51,569 bases of DNA from Paenibacillus pini JCM 16418 (GCF_000576305.1 NZ_BAVZ01000021.1:1-51569), one strand, 5' to 3'. Shown: positions 8,302-17,952, counted from the stretch's first letter. Notes: generated by a model from the letters alone, not told the origin. Translations and numbers: made by a program.

Positions 8302-9528
8302 ATGGGAGAAGGACATTATGAAGTGATTGAGGGCGGCTCCATTATTACGCCAAAAGGGTTCTTCGCAGGGGGCGTGCACTGCGGACTCAAGAAGACGGAT
8401 CGCCATGATATTGGCATCATCCGCTGTGAGGTGCCGGCCGTGGCTGCGGCCGTTTACACCACGAATGCTTTTCAAGCGGCGCCACTGAAGGTGACGCGCG
8501 AGAGCTTGCAGGACGGCCGCTTGCAGGCCGTCGTTGTCAATAGCGGCAACGCGAACGCCTGCACAGGGCAGCAGGGCGAAGCCGATGCCTATGAGATGCG
8601 CGCGCAGGCCGCTCGCCACCTTGGGGTGGCGGAGCAGGATGTCGCTGTCGCCTCCACAGGCGTGATCGGCGAGCTCCTGAAGATGGACTGCGTCAGCGCC
8701 GGCATTGAGGCGCTGCCAGCACGACTAGGCAGCACACCGCAGAGCGCTGAAGATTTCTCGCAGGCCATCCTCACCACCGATTTGGTGAAGAAGGAAATTT
8801 GCGTAACGGTTGATGTAAACGGCAAGAAGGTTGTCATCGCTGGAGCCGCGAAAGGCTCAGGGATGATCCATCCGAATATGGCGACGATGCTTGCTTTTAT
8901 GACTACAGATGCAGTCATTGAACAGCCAGCATTACAAGTACTTATGCGCCAAGCAACGGATTCTACGTTTAACATGATTACCGTTGATGGCGATACAAGC
9001 ACCAACGATATTCTGATTGCTATGGCGAGCGGTATGGCGAGTAATGATGTATTAAATGAGGATCACCCCGATTGGGAAGCTTTTGCAGCTGGGTTTACGT
9101 ATGTATGCCAAGTGCTTGCACAAGCGATTGCTCGTGACGGTGAGGGTGCAACGAAGCTGGTTGAGGTAAGTGTAAACGGTGCGGTTAGTGACTTATCTGC
9201 CCGTGCAATTGCCAAAACAGTAGTCGGTTCAAGTCTAGTCAAATCCGCTGTATTCGGAGCGGATGCCAACTGGGGACGAATTATCGCAGCCGTTGGACGT
9301 GCGGGGGAGCCCGTGAATCCGGAGAGCGTAGATATTCGTCTCGGCGATATTTCGGTGCTTGAAGCATCTCGTCCTGTTATATTCGATGAGGATGCGGCGC
9401 TTGTTTATTTGAAGGGTGACACGGTGCGAATCGTGGTTGATCTTCATCATGGAGAAGGCAAAGCTACAGCTTGGGGCTGTGATTTAACATATGATTATGT
9501 TCGCATCAATGCGGCATACCGAACTTAA
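8302..9528 (+). CDS. argJ: Bifunctional glutamate N-acetyltransferase / amino-acid acetyltransferase
   Basis: ArgJ moves acetyl from N-acetylornithine to glutamate and, when bifunctional, can also use acetyl-CoA. It cleaves itself between Ala194 and the nucleophile Thr195, visible in HPNMATMLAF. The length is 408 residues and the frame is intact. Having argJ with no separate argA or argE in the operon fits the recycling pathway. The first third is odd in composition: 8401-8760 is about 62-70% GC by hand count against about 42-47% nearby, yet the protein sequence stays conserved across it. Bifunctionality cannot be decided from sequence alone. Confidence 0.96.
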   Translation: MGEGHYEVIEGGSIITPKGFFAGGVHCGLKKTDRHDIGIIRCEVPAVAAAVYTTNAFQAAPLKVTRESLQDGRLQAVVVNSGNANACTGQQGEADAYEMRAQAARHLGVAEQDVAVASTGVIGELLKMDCVSAGIEALPARLGSTPQSAEDFSQAILTTDLVKKEICVTVDVNGKKVVIAGAAKGSGMIHPNMATMLAFMTTDAVIEQPALQVLMRQATDSTFNMITVDGDTSTNDILIAMASGMASNDVLNEDHPDWEAFAAGFTYVCQVLAQAIARDGEGATKLVEVSVNGAVSDLSARAIAKTVVGSSLVKSAVFGADANWGRIIAAVGRAGEPVNPESVDIRLGDISVLEASRPVIFDEDAALVYLKGDTVRIVVDLHHGEGKATAWGCDLTYDYVRINAAYRT

Positions 9529-9585
9529 AATGAACTCAACCATGAATGACTGGAATGCTAATCTTCTGGAGAGGAGAGAACATGT

Positions 9586-10424
9586 GTGACGAATCTAAAA
9601 TACGAGACTAGTAATACCGATGCTACTAAAGCTTCCTCCACTCGGAGCTTTGTGATGAAATGCGGGGGAAGCACACTAGCTGCATTACCCGAATCATTCT
9701 TTGAAGATTTGAAGCAGCTTCAGAATAATGGAATGCAGCCTGTGATCGTTCACGCGGGGGCCCTGCCATATCGGATAATTTGACGAAGCTCGGTATAGAA
9801 ACGGAGTTCGTAGGTGGATTACGTAAGACGACGGATGCCGTTCTCGATGTTGTTGAGATGGTTTTGGCAGGGAGCATTAACAAACAAATCGTAAGACGTA
9901 TACAGGGAACCGGTGCACGTGCTTTGGGACTGTCTGGAGTAGACGGTTCGCTCATTCAGGCACAGCCTGTTCCCAATCATGCCGAAGTTGGTTTTGTAGG
10001 TGATGTTACTTTCGTAGAATCAAGCATTATCCATGGAGTTATGGATATGGGATATATGCCAGTCATCGCTCCAGTGGGTGTAGATGCTAGCGGACAGCGA
10101 TATAACATTAATGCGGATACGGCAGCAGGCGCTGTGGCTTCGCATATGGGTGTCGATCGAATGATCGTCGTCACAGATGTTCCGGGCATTATGACATCTG
10201 CTGGCGGCGAGAAGCGGGTGCTGCCTGAGGTTTCGATTCAGCAGATTGAAGATATGATCACAAGCGGTGAAATCTATGGCGGTATGATTCCGAAGGTTCG
10301 TGCAGCCATTAACTGCATCCATGGTGATGTACAGGAAGTCGTTATTGTCGACGGAAGTGAACCACAGGTGCTGAGCCGTGTCGTTCATGGCGAAACCATC
10401 GGCACACGAATTGTCCGGGTGTAA
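9586..10424 (+). CDS. argB: Acetylglutamate kinase (frame broken by a 1-nt deletion)
   Basis: ArgB phosphorylates N-acetylglutamate, the usual control step. The start is GTG 9586 after GAGAGGAGAG. The N-terminus contains FVMKCGGSTL, the kinase glycine loop. The frame breaks in a G run at 9756-9760: the family motif HGGGPAIS appears as HAGALPYR then a stop at 9781. One extra G (six instead of five) restores HAGGPAISDNLTKLG and a 279-residue protein. The C-terminal half has the NINADTAAGAVA and GGMIPKV motifs. It lies between argJ and argD with short gaps. Confidence 0.94.
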
Positions 10425-10466
10425 AGCGTAATGAGTTAACTGAAAATAGGGATAGGAGTGATACGA

Positions 10467-11666
10467 ATGGGTGATCAAGCACAACAAACAAGCTCGTTGT
10501 TTCCGACATATGCCAGATATCCGATTAGTTTGGTTAAGGGTAAGGGAAGCTGGCTTTGGGATGATCAAGGGAATAAATATTTAGATTTCATGTGCGGTTT
10601 GGCTGTTACGAATTTGGGCCATGCGCCTGAGAAGGTGTCGGCGAAGTTGAAAGAGCAGATCGATGAGCTATGGCATGTATCTAACTTATTTCAGATCCCA
10701 AATCAGGAAAAAGCAGCTGCGCTATTAACAGCTAACACTTGTGCGGATGCTGTATTCTTCTGTAACAGTGGCGCAGAAGCGAATGAAGCTGCAATCAAGC
10801 TGGCTCGTCGTTATCACCAAAAGGTGAAAAAGACAGGACGTTTCGAGATCATCACATTCTATCAATCCTTCCACGGGCGGACGCTAGCTACATTGACAGC
10901 AACCGGGCAAGATAAGGTGAAAGAAGGATTTTTGCCGCTTCCGACTGGATTCAAGAGTGTACCTTTGCATGATTTAGACGCGCTTAAAGCAGCAATCAGT
11001 AAAGACACAGCTGCAATTATGATTGAGATGATTCTAGCTGAAGGCGGCGTATTGACTGTTCAAGCTGATTTCCTTAAAGCTGTGAAGGAGTTGTGCGATG
11101 AGCATGGACTTCTACTTATTGTAGATGAGGTTCAGACAGGAATGGGACGTACAGGCAAGTTATTTGCACATGAGCATTATGGCATTGAGCCGGATATTTT
11201 TACAGCCGCCAAGGGAATTGCTAGTGGCTTCCCCGCAGGAGCGATGCTTGGTAAGGGATATCTGCGTGAAGCATTCAGCGCAGGTAGTCATGGTTCCACC
11301 TTTGGGGGTACACCACTCGCAACAAGCGTCATGATTGCGACGATTGAGACCATTCTAGAAGACAAACTGCCAGAGCGTGCGGCTGAAATGGGTGCGTATC
11401 TCGTCCAGCAATTGAATGAGAAGGTAGCAACGAATCCTTTTGTCATCGAAGTTCGTGGTAAAGGACTGTTGATTGGCATCGAATGCCAAGACGCCGTAGG
11501 CGATATTGTATCGGCAGGACAGAAGCGGGGTCTATTATTCGTGACAGCCGGTCCGAATGTGATTCGTCTGTTGCCAAATCTATACGTTAGCAAAGAAGAA
11601 ATTGATCAAGCTGTGAGTATTCTTGCAGAGTTGATTCATGAACATACGGCAGTAAAGAAAGCTTAG
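10467..11666 (+). CDS. argD: Acetylornithine aminotransferase
   Basis: A PLP enzyme that converts N-acetylglutamate semialdehyde to N-acetylornithine using glutamate. 399 residues from ATG 10467, preceded by GATAGGAG; a GTG at 10458 overlaps that site and is unlikely. The PLP lysine is K249 in TAAKGIASGFPAGAM. NSGAEANEAAIKLAR (phosphate and substrate contacts) and DEVQTGMGRTG (the PLP-ring Asp) are also present. The frame is intact. Members of this class also act in lysine synthesis (DapC) or ornithine use; the operon position supports ArgD. Confidence 0.96.
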   Translation: MGDQAQQTSSLFPTYARYPISLVKGKGSWLWDDQGNKYLDFMCGLAVTNLGHAPEKVSAKLKEQIDELWHVSNLFQIPNQEKAAALLTANTCADAVFFCNSGAEANEAAIKLARRYHQKVKKTGRFEIITFYQSFHGRTLATLTATGQDKVKEGFLPLPTGFKSVPLHDLDALKAAISKDTAAIMIEMILAEGGVLTVQADFLKAVKELCDEHGLLLIVDEVQTGMGRTGKLFAHEHYGIEPDIFTAAKGIASGFPAGAMLGKGYLREAFSAGSHGSTFGGTPLATSVMIATIETILEDKLPERAAEMGAYLVQQLNEKVATNPFVIEVRGKGLLIGIECQDAVGDIVSAGQKRGLLFVTAGPNVIRLLPNLYVSKEEIDQAVSILAELIHEHTAVKKA

Positions 11667-11690
11667 TAGAATTGAAGGAGGGGTCAGCAT

Positions 11691-12640
11691 ATGACACAGA
11701 CACAGCAGCAGGTGAATTTGAAAGGGCGGGATTTGCTAGAGCTTGATGATTACAGCCCGGAGGAAATCCAGTATCTGCTGGATCTTGCGGTGGAACTGAA
11801 GCGTAAGCAGAAGAACGGTGAGGTTTATCAGCCATTGAAGGGTAAGACGATTGGTCTTATTTTTGAAAAATCATCTACACGTACACGTGTATCCTTTGAA
11901 GTAGGAGCCTTTCAATTGGGTGCACACGCACTTTTCCTTAGCAAAAATGATATTCAGCTTGGACGCGGGGAAATCATCAGCGATACAGCGCAGGTGCTTT
12001 CACGCTACCTAGACGGCATGATGATTCGTACCTTTGGTCATCACAATGTGACGGACCTCGCGAAGTATGCTTCTGTACCTGTCATTAACGGTCTTAGCGA
12101 TTTAGCGCATCCATGTCAGGTGCTTGCGGATTTACAAACAATCTACGAGCAAAAGGGCACATTAAAGGGCCTCAAGTTAGCTTATATCGGTGACGGTAAT
12201 AACATGGCCCACTCGCTTATGATCGGCGGGGCGAAGCTGGGTGTGCATGTTTCCATTGCAAGTCCTGAAGCTACGAGCCAGATCCAGAAGTTGTAAAGCT
12301 CAGCCGTCAAATTGCTTCAGAGAGCGGAGCACAGATAGTGGTGACTCGCAGTCCTCAGGAAGCCGTGAAGGATGCCGATGTAATCTATACGGATGTATGG
12401 GCGAGCATGGGCTTTGAAGAAGAACAGAAGCAGCGTGAAGCGGCTTTTAAAGATTATCAAGTGAATGAAGAGCTAGTTAAGGGTGCGAAAAGCGACTACT
12501 TGTTCATGCACTGCCTGCCTGCACATCGCGGTGAAGAAGTAAGCGCGGGCGTGATCGACGGTAAGAACTCGGTAATTTTTGATCAAGCTGAGAACCGTCT
12601 GCACGCACAAAAAGCTTTGATGGCTGCTTTAATGGCATAA
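11691..12640 (+). CDS. argF: Ornithine carbamoyltransferase (frame broken by a 1-nt deletion)
   Basis: Makes citrulline from ornithine and carbamoyl phosphate. The carbamoyl-phosphate motif is FEKSSTRTRVSFE, and the ornithine-side motif HCLPAHRGEEV lies near the C-terminus. The frame breaks at 12270: CCTGAAGCTACG should read CCTGAAGGCTACG. With the G restored the text runs PEGYEPDPEVVKLSRQIA, giving 316 residues, normal for the family. Unrepaired, the first frame stops at 12296. GGAGGGG precedes the ATG. No carbamoyl-phosphate synthase genes (carAB) are in this operon, unlike B. subtilis, so the substrate must come from elsewhere in the genome. Confidence 0.95.
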
Positions 12641-12708
12641 TAGAGTAAGTATTTCATTATATAATCCGAATTTCGATTCATAAAGGATACAGGGAGAGGA
12701 ACCTTACG

Positions 12709-13940
12709 ATGGCAAAAGAAAAGATTGTACTCGCATACTCCGGCGGTTTGGATACGTCGATCATTCTCAAATGGCTAAAAGAAACCTATGATGCTGAAAT
12801 TATCGCTTTTACAGCTGATGTTGGACAAAAGGAAGAGCTAGATGGCTTGGAGGAAAAGGCTCTCGCTACGGGTGCTTCCAAAGTATACATCGACGATCTT
12901 CGTGATGAATTCGCAAATGATTTTATCTTTCCGATGTTCCAATCGGGTGCTTTGTATGAAGGACAATATCTGCTAGGTACGAGTATTGCTCGTCCGCTGA
13001 TCGCGAAGCGTATGGTGGATATCGCCCGTGCTGAAGGCGCAACGATGATTGCTCACGGCGCTACAGGTAAAGGTAACGACCAAGTTCGTTTCGAACTAGG
13101 TGTAGCTGCACTGGCACCAGATATTAATGTCATTGCTCCTTGGCGTCTTGAAGAATTCCGTAATGATTTCCCTGGACGTGCTGAAATGATCGCTTACGCT
13201 GAGAAGCATGGCATCCCAGTTACTGCTTCAGCTGCTAAGTCTTATTCCATGGATCGCAACTTGCTACATATCAGCTATGAGAGCGGCGTGCTTGAAGATC
13301 CTTGGTTTGACCCAAGCACGACGGAAAATAAAGATATGTTCCTGCTGAGTGTGTCCCCAGAGGATGCACCAGATGAAGCGGAATACCTAGAGCTTGAATT
13401 TGCTAAAGGTGACTGCGTTGCTCTAAATGGACAGAAGATGAGTCCGTTAGAAGTTATGGATAAATTAAATGAACTGGGCGGCAAGCACGGTATTGGGCGC
13501 GTAGATATGGTAGAGAATCGTTTTGTGGGTATGAAGAGCCGCGGCGTGTATGAAACGCCGGGCGGAACCATTCTGTTCACCGCACACCGCAAAATGGAAT
13601 CCATTACGATGGATCGTGAAGTGATGAATCTTCGTGATAGCCTAATTACTCGCTATGCCACTCTTGTATATAACGGTTTCTGGTTCGCACCAGACGCCTT
13701 GCATTGCAAGCGTTGGTACAAGAAAGCCAGAAGAATGTGAGCGGAACCGTTCGCGTGAAGCTGTATAAAGGTAATATTATCGGTGCTGGCGTGAAGAGTC
13801 CTGTCAGCTTGTACAACCCGGACATTGCTACGATGGAAGCTGATCCTACACAAGCTTATGACCAAGGCGATGCTACTGGATTTATCCGTTTGAACGCCCT
13901 TCGTCTCAAAGTGAGTAAAGGCGTAGAACTGAATCAATAA
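12709..13940 (+). CDS. argG: Argininosuccinate synthase (frame broken by a 1-nt deletion)
   Basis: Joins citrulline and aspartate with ATP. The PP-loop is LAYSGGLDTS at the N-terminus, and the HGATGKGNDQVRFE substrate motif is clear. The frame breaks at 13694: CCAGACGCC should be CCAGAACGCC, restoring FAPERLALQALVQESQ. The repaired protein is 410 residues. The remainder SGTVRVKLYKGN-VAGRKS-type block and final LNALRLKVSKGVELNQ read cleanly in the second frame. Unlike most breaks in this window, this one removes an A. GGGAGAGGAA precedes the ATG. Confidence 0.95.
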
Positions 13941-13961
13941 AACAACCTATGGCTGCATGAA

Positions 13962-13999
13962 AGCCGTTCCTGCTTCTTTGTGAAGGAGTTGGGACGGCT
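13962..13999 (+). other. Hairpin between argG and argH
   Basis: AGCCGTTCC (13962-13970) pairs with GGGACGGCT (13991-13999), with one G-T pair. No T run follows, so it is a poor terminator and may instead stabilise or attenuate the polycistronic mRNA. The argH ribosome binding site lies outside it. Confidence 0.45.
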
Positions 14000-14031
14000 C
14001 TCTGCTGTTTAGAAGAGGAGAGGGAAAAGCT

Positions 14032-15435
14032 ATGAGTAAATTGTGGGGAGGACGCTTCACAAAGCAGACCAACCATTTGGTAGACGAGTATACGGCATCG
14101 ATTGGTTTTGACCAAGCGTTGGCTGAGGAAGATATTCAAGGCAGCTTGGCCCATGTGACCATGTTAGGTAAATGTGGGATTCTGCCACTCGAAGACGTGG
14201 AGAAGATTAAAGAAGGGCTGAACACCGTATTAGGAAAAATTAGGGATGGAGAGATTGAATTCTCCGTATCCGATGAAGATATTCACATGAATATCGAGAA
14301 GAACTTAATTCAAGAAATCGGACCTGTTGGTGGTAAGCTGCATACAGGACGTAGTCGTAATGACCAAGTAGCTACGGATATGCACTTATACTTACGTAAA
14401 CGTGTGGTGGAGCTTACAGGTATGCTGCATACGCTTCAACATGCTTTAGTTACGCAGGCACGTGATAATCTAGATACAATTGTTCCAGGTTATACACACT
14501 TACAGCGTGCACAGCCGATTCTTTTTGCTCATCATCTGATGGCGTATGTATCAATGTTCCAACGTGACATTGAGCGTCTAATGGATAGCTATAAACGTAT
14601 TAATGTATTGCCGCTAGGTGCAGGGGCTCTTGCAGGAACGACATTCCCAATCGATCGTCACTATGTAGCGGAACAGCTTCAGTTTGATCGTGTCTATGAA
14701 AATAGTCTAGATGCAGTTAGCGATCGTGATTTCATCGTGGAGTTTCTATCCCACGCTTCGATCATCATGATGCACCTCTCCCGTCTATCGGAAGAGCTTG
14801 TGCTGTGGAGCAGCACAGAGTTTGGCTTCGTTGAGCTTGATGATGCGTTCTGCACGGGCAGCAGCATTATGCCACAGAAGAAGAATCCGGATGTTCCCGA
14901 GCTTGTTCGTGGTAAAACAGGCCGCGTTTATGGTAACTTAATCGGTCTATTGACCGTATTGAAGTCTCTGCCGCTTGCATACAACAAGGACATGCAGGAA
15001 GATAAAGAAGGCATGTTTGACACTGTCGCTACCCTTGAAGGAGCGTTACAATTGTTCGCTCCAATGATCACGACGATGAAGGTAAACAAAGGACGTATGC
15101 GTGATGCGGTTAACAAAGATTTCTCTAATGCTACGGACATTGCGGACTTCCTAGTAGGTAAAGGTCTTCCTTTCCGTCAAGCACATGAAGTCATCGGTAA
15201 AACCGTGCTGTATTGTATTCAGAACAGCAAATACTTGCTTGACCTCTCCATGGATGAGTTCAAGCAATTCTCACCGTTGTTTGATGACAGCATTTATGGC
15301 GTATTACAGCCAGAGACGGTAGTGGATGCTCGTAATGTATACGGAGGAACGGCAACCGATCAGGTTGTAAATGCCATTAAACGCGGCGAGGTATTGCTGA
15401 ATATGACGGAGCAGTGGCTTGGAGAGCACGAATAA
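14032..15435 (+). CDS. argH: Argininosuccinate lyase
   Basis: Cleaves argininosuccinate to arginine and fumarate, the last step of the pathway. 467 residues and intact. The family signature GSSIMPQKKNPD carries the catalytic Ser on the flexible loop. HTGRSRNDQVATD and YTHLQRAQPI form the active site with the catalytic His in THLQ. GAAGAGGAGAGGG precedes the ATG. It is the last gene of the operon and is followed by a strong terminator. Confidence 0.98.
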   Translation: MSKLWGGRFTKQTNHLVDEYTASIGFDQALAEEDIQGSLAHVTMLGKCGILPLEDVEKIKEGLNTVLGKIRDGEIEFSVSDEDIHMNIEKNLIQEIGPVGGKLHTGRSRNDQVATDMHLYLRKRVVELTGMLHTLQHALVTQARDNLDTIVPGYTHLQRAQPILFAHHLMAYVSMFQRDIERLMDSYKRINVLPLGAGALAGTTFPIDRHYVAEQLQFDRVYENSLDAVSDRDFIVEFLSHASIIMMHLSRLSEELVLWSSTEFGFVELDDAFCTGSSIMPQKKNPDVPELVRGKTGRVYGNLIGLLTVLKSLPLAYNKDMQEDKEGMFDTVATLEGALQLFAPMITTMKVNKGRMRDAVNKDFSNATDIADFLVGKGLPFRQAHEVIGKTVLYCIQNSKYLLDLSMDEFKQFSPLFDDSIYGVLQPETVVDARNVYGGTATDQVVNAIKRGEVLLNMTEQWLGEHE

Positions 15436-15474
15436 AGGACAAGCGCTACGAGTTACAGGTTAACATATAAACAT

Positions 15475-15512
15475 AACCGATAGAGATTAGTACATTCTCT
15501 ATCGGTTTTTTG
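15475..15512 (+). terminator. Terminator of the arginine operon
   Basis: ACCGATAGAGA (15476-15486) pairs perfectly with TCTCTATCGGT (15496-15506), followed by a T run. Confidence 0.93.
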
Positions 15513-15554
15513 TATGTATCTATTCTGGTTCAACGCCAAAATTAGGGGTTGCTA

Positions 15555-15710
15555 AAAAGCGAAAGTAGCGAAGGGGACGGAATCGATCTGAAGAAGCGGT
15601 AGCGGTCGCCTTTGTCTCCGAATTTCTACCTTTTAAAATAATAAGATTAAGAAATTCAGAGACAACAGCGATCGGAAGAACGATCCGTAACCGCAGCGGT
15701 CGCCTCGCTC
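15555..15710. repeat. Non-coding palindromic element with internal direct repeats
   Basis: The ten-base text AGCGGTCGCC occurs at 15601-15610 and 15695-15704. A CGATC-K-GAAGAA text precedes each copy (15584-15595 and 15669-15680). Between them an inverted repeat pairs TTTGTCTCCGAATTTCT (15611-15627) with the text at 15650-15665. The whole block is GC-richer than its surroundings and has no open reading frame. It resembles the small dispersed palindromic elements seen in Paenibacillus genomes, but copy number cannot be seen from one copy. Confidence 0.5.
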
Positions 15711-15755
15711 AATGTCAAACACTAATTTTTTAGATTCAACCTCTACTATTAAATA

Positions 15756-15784
15756 TTTACAACGTAACAATGTTATGTTACATT
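15756..15784 (+). promoter_or_regulatory. Promoter and operator-like palindrome of the yhbD operon
   Basis: TTTACA at 15756-15761, a 17-base spacer, and TACATT at 15779-15784 form a weak promoter. Its spacer contains GTAACA-6-TGTTAC (15764-15769 with 15776-15781) and a nested TAACA-A-TGTTA (15765-15775). The MerR-like helix-turn-helix at the start of YhbD makes self-regulation an attractive but untested idea. Confidence 0.4.
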
Positions 15785-15808
15785 TATTTTGAGGGGGTCA
15801 TTATACAA

Positions 15809-16447
15809 ATGAACGAAGACGAATTGATCTCAAAAAAAGAACTGCTGGAATGGACCGGCATATCATATGGTCAGCTGTATCGATGGAAACGTAAGAATCT
15901 CATCCCAGAGGATTGGTTTATACGTAAATCCTCTTATACGGGGCAAGAAACTTTTTTCCCGCGGGAGAAGATATTACAACGTATTGATCGAATTAAGAAT
16001 ATGAAGGATGGCTTATCCCTGGATGAGCTTGCGGATGTGTTCTCGCCAAGCTCAGACGACATTTCACTTGGAGCACAAAAACTTGTTGAACGTAACATTG
16101 TTACTCAAACAACCCTACATTTGTATGAAGAAGTTCAAGGGAGCCAGGAAACACTGGCCTTTTCCGATATGGTTTGTCTATTTGTATTAGAGAAGCTACT
16201 CCAGAGTGGGGAAATGACCCAAGGCGAGGGGAAGATGCTGATACATTTACTCAAGGAACATGAAGAGCATTTTGCTAGCAGACCCTGTGAAGTTGTTCTT
16301 TTCCGCAAAATGGGCGTAACTTCATTCGTACTCGCAGAGTCCATGGAACATATTTATTTTGACAAGGGTGTAAAGTGGGTCGTTCGAATGTCGGTCACAG
16401 CCTGTATTGAAGAATTGAAGATGAGCTTGAATGAACGGGAGGAATGA
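15809..16447 (+). CDS. YhbD-like protein, DUF4004, putative MerR-type regulator
   Basis: 212 residues. The N-terminus SKKELLEWTGISYGQLYRWKRKNLI reads as a MerR-like helix-turn-helix, followed by a DUF4004 body of unknown function. Start ATG 15809 is chosen for the GAGGGGG site eleven bases upstream. In B. subtilis, yhbD is the first gene of yhbDEF, whose two bactofilins are linked to flagellar assembly and motility, as I recall. The same three-gene order here supports that assignment. It probably acts as regulator or accessory factor for the bactofilins; no direct function is known to me. The stop is four bases before the next start. Confidence 0.75.
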   Translation: MNEDELISKKELLEWTGISYGQLYRWKRKNLIPEDWFIRKSSYTGQETFFPREKILQRIDRIKNMKDGLSLDELADVFSPSSDDISLGAQKLVERNIVTQTTLHLYEEVQGSQETLAFSDMVCLFVLEKLLQSGEMTQGEGKMLIHLLKEHEEHFASRPCEVVLFRKMGVTSFVLAESMEHIYFDKGVKWVVRMSVTACIEELKMSLNEREE

Positions 16448-16450
16448 GGA

Positions 16451-17175
16451 GTGGAGCAGCAATCACGTCATGATTTGATTTTATCGGGAATGGGCAAGGC
16501 GGCTGGGGGCAGCTATCAGCATGTGCAGATCGATGGGATGGGCACTATAAATCAGGATACCGACTGTGTTTCATTGACTGCACACGGAAGGTTCATGTTA
16601 TGGGAGCATTGCAATCAGAGGCGGTAACGGCAAGTGGTACCTTATCTATAAATGGGGCTGTTCATGCAGATCGAATTCTCGTGGATGGTATGGCAACAAT
16701 GAAGGATGCTGTAGTATGCAAAGATTCTCTTGAGGTGAACGGAAGAGTGTCCATCGAGAAGAATCTTAGCGCTGATAAAGTGAAGGTGGACGGAAGTTTG
16801 AAGACAAGGGGCGACGTTCAATGTGAGACTCTTTCAGTACATGGTGGGTTTAATATTGAGGGGCTGTTGAATGCAGGACAGGTGGATATTAAGCTTAATT
16901 TTCCGTGTCGGGCTCATGAAATTGGCGTCGAGAGAATAACGGTTAAGCGGACGAAGAAATTCCGTGTACTAGAGCAACTAACAGGTACGTTTGCGGCTCG
17001 TTTGAAGGTGAATGTAATCGAAGGTGATTTCATTGAACTGGAGTATACAGATGCCGATACGGTGCGAGGCAACGAAGTTAGAATTGGCCCCGGATGTCAA
17101 ATTCGGTTGGTTGAATATAAGCATGAAATGATTCAGCATCCTGATGCAAAGATTGGATCGATTCAACAGATATAA
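16451..17175 (+). CDS. Bactofilin family protein, YhbE-like (frame broken by a 1-nt deletion)
   Basis: Bactofilins are small beta-helical cytoskeletal polymers. This one starts at GTG 16451 with GGGAGGAATG upstream and reads MEQQSRHDLILSGMGKAAGG. The frame then breaks near 16588: CACGGAAGGTTC should be CACGGAAAGGTTC, giving HGKVHVMGALQSEAVTASG. The repaired protein is 241 residues. The core from about residue 45 shows short valine- and glycine-rich turns (DRILVDGMATMKDAVVCKDS), typical of a right-handed beta helix. Without the repair, one would wrongly start the gene at 16600. It is followed by the paralogue yhbF after 28 bases. Confidence 0.82.
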
Positions 17176-17203
17176 GGATTAGTTTAACTTGAGGAGGGTG
17201 CGT

Positions 17204-17947
17204 ATGACAGCTTCTAACAACGAGAATGTTAAATTTTCAGATATGAAGATTATGGGTAATGGAAGCTCGGCAGGAGGAACGTTTAACCTAGTCAAAATCA
17301 TGGGTGATGCTGAGATCAATGGTTCGATAACATGTAACGCATTTAAATGTATGGGAAATACTCAGGTAAGAGGAATGGTAAGCACAGGTGGATTTAATTG
17401 CACTGGTGAAATACAAATCACCGAAGGCATGCGGTCTGAGAGTGCTAAATTAAATGGAAATTTACGAGTGCTAGGAGAACTAAGCGCGAAGTTGATTACG
17501 ATAAATGGTGAATTATCCGTTGGACAACGAATGACTGCTGAGAAGGTCAAGGTCAACGGCACGCTGAGTGTTGCAGCAGACTGTCAATGTGAAGATATGA
17601 CGATCCGAGGTTCCCTCGAGGTGGACGGCATGTTAAATGTTGAGCATTTGCAGCTTAAGATGCATGGCTCAAGCAAGGCACGAGAAGTGGGTGGCAGTAA
17701 ACTTCATGTAAGCAGGGGATTCAGTGTCCCAATTCTGAACAAATTGATCACAAGTATGGAAGGAACCTTTCAAGCGGGTAGCATTGAAGGCGATGAGTTG
17801 TATCTGGAGTATACGATAGCGAAGATTGTACGGGGGCGGCATGTAACGCTTGGACCTGGCTGCGAAATAGGTTTGGTCGAATATGCTGAAGAATTCAAGT
17901 ATGATCCAAGTGCTTCGGTTTCTCAGGTGAATCAAATCATTGTATGA
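17204..17947 (+). CDS. Bactofilin family protein, YhbF-like
   Basis: 247 residues, intact, with ATG 17204 behind GAGGAGGG. The beta-helix core has six to seven regular turns, each with an isoleucine or valine and a glycine or asparagine turn, such as VKIMGDAEINGSITCNAFKCMG. Its C-terminal block (EGDELYLEYTIAKIVRG-VTLGPGCEIGLVEY) matches that of the upstream YhbE-like protein (EGDFIELEYTDADTVRG-VRIGPGCQIRLVEY), so the two are tandem duplicates. They may co-polymerise; in B. subtilis the pair is reported as needed for motility. motAB lies about 8 kb away but on its own promoter. Confidence 0.85.
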   Translation: MTASNNENVKFSDMKIMGNGSSAGGTFNLVKIMGDAEINGSITCNAFKCMGNTQVRGMVSTGGFNCTGEIQITEGMRSESAKLNGNLRVLGELSAKLITINGELSVGQRMTAEKVKVNGTLSVAADCQCEDMTIRGSLEVDGMLNVEHLQLKMHGSSKAREVGGSKLHVSRGFSVPILNKLITSMEGTFQAGSIEGDELYLEYTIAKIVRGRHVTLGPGCEIGLVEYAEEFKYDPSASVSQVNQIIV

Positions 17948-17952
17948 GGTTT

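Noticed and set aside
8260..8619. Long antisense frame over argJ
   Set aside because: It is a by-product of the GC-rich stretch, has no ribosome binding site and no family resemblance.
15765..15781. WalR box upstream of yhbD
   Set aside because: The hexamers are spaced by seven bases, not five, so the WalR pattern fails.
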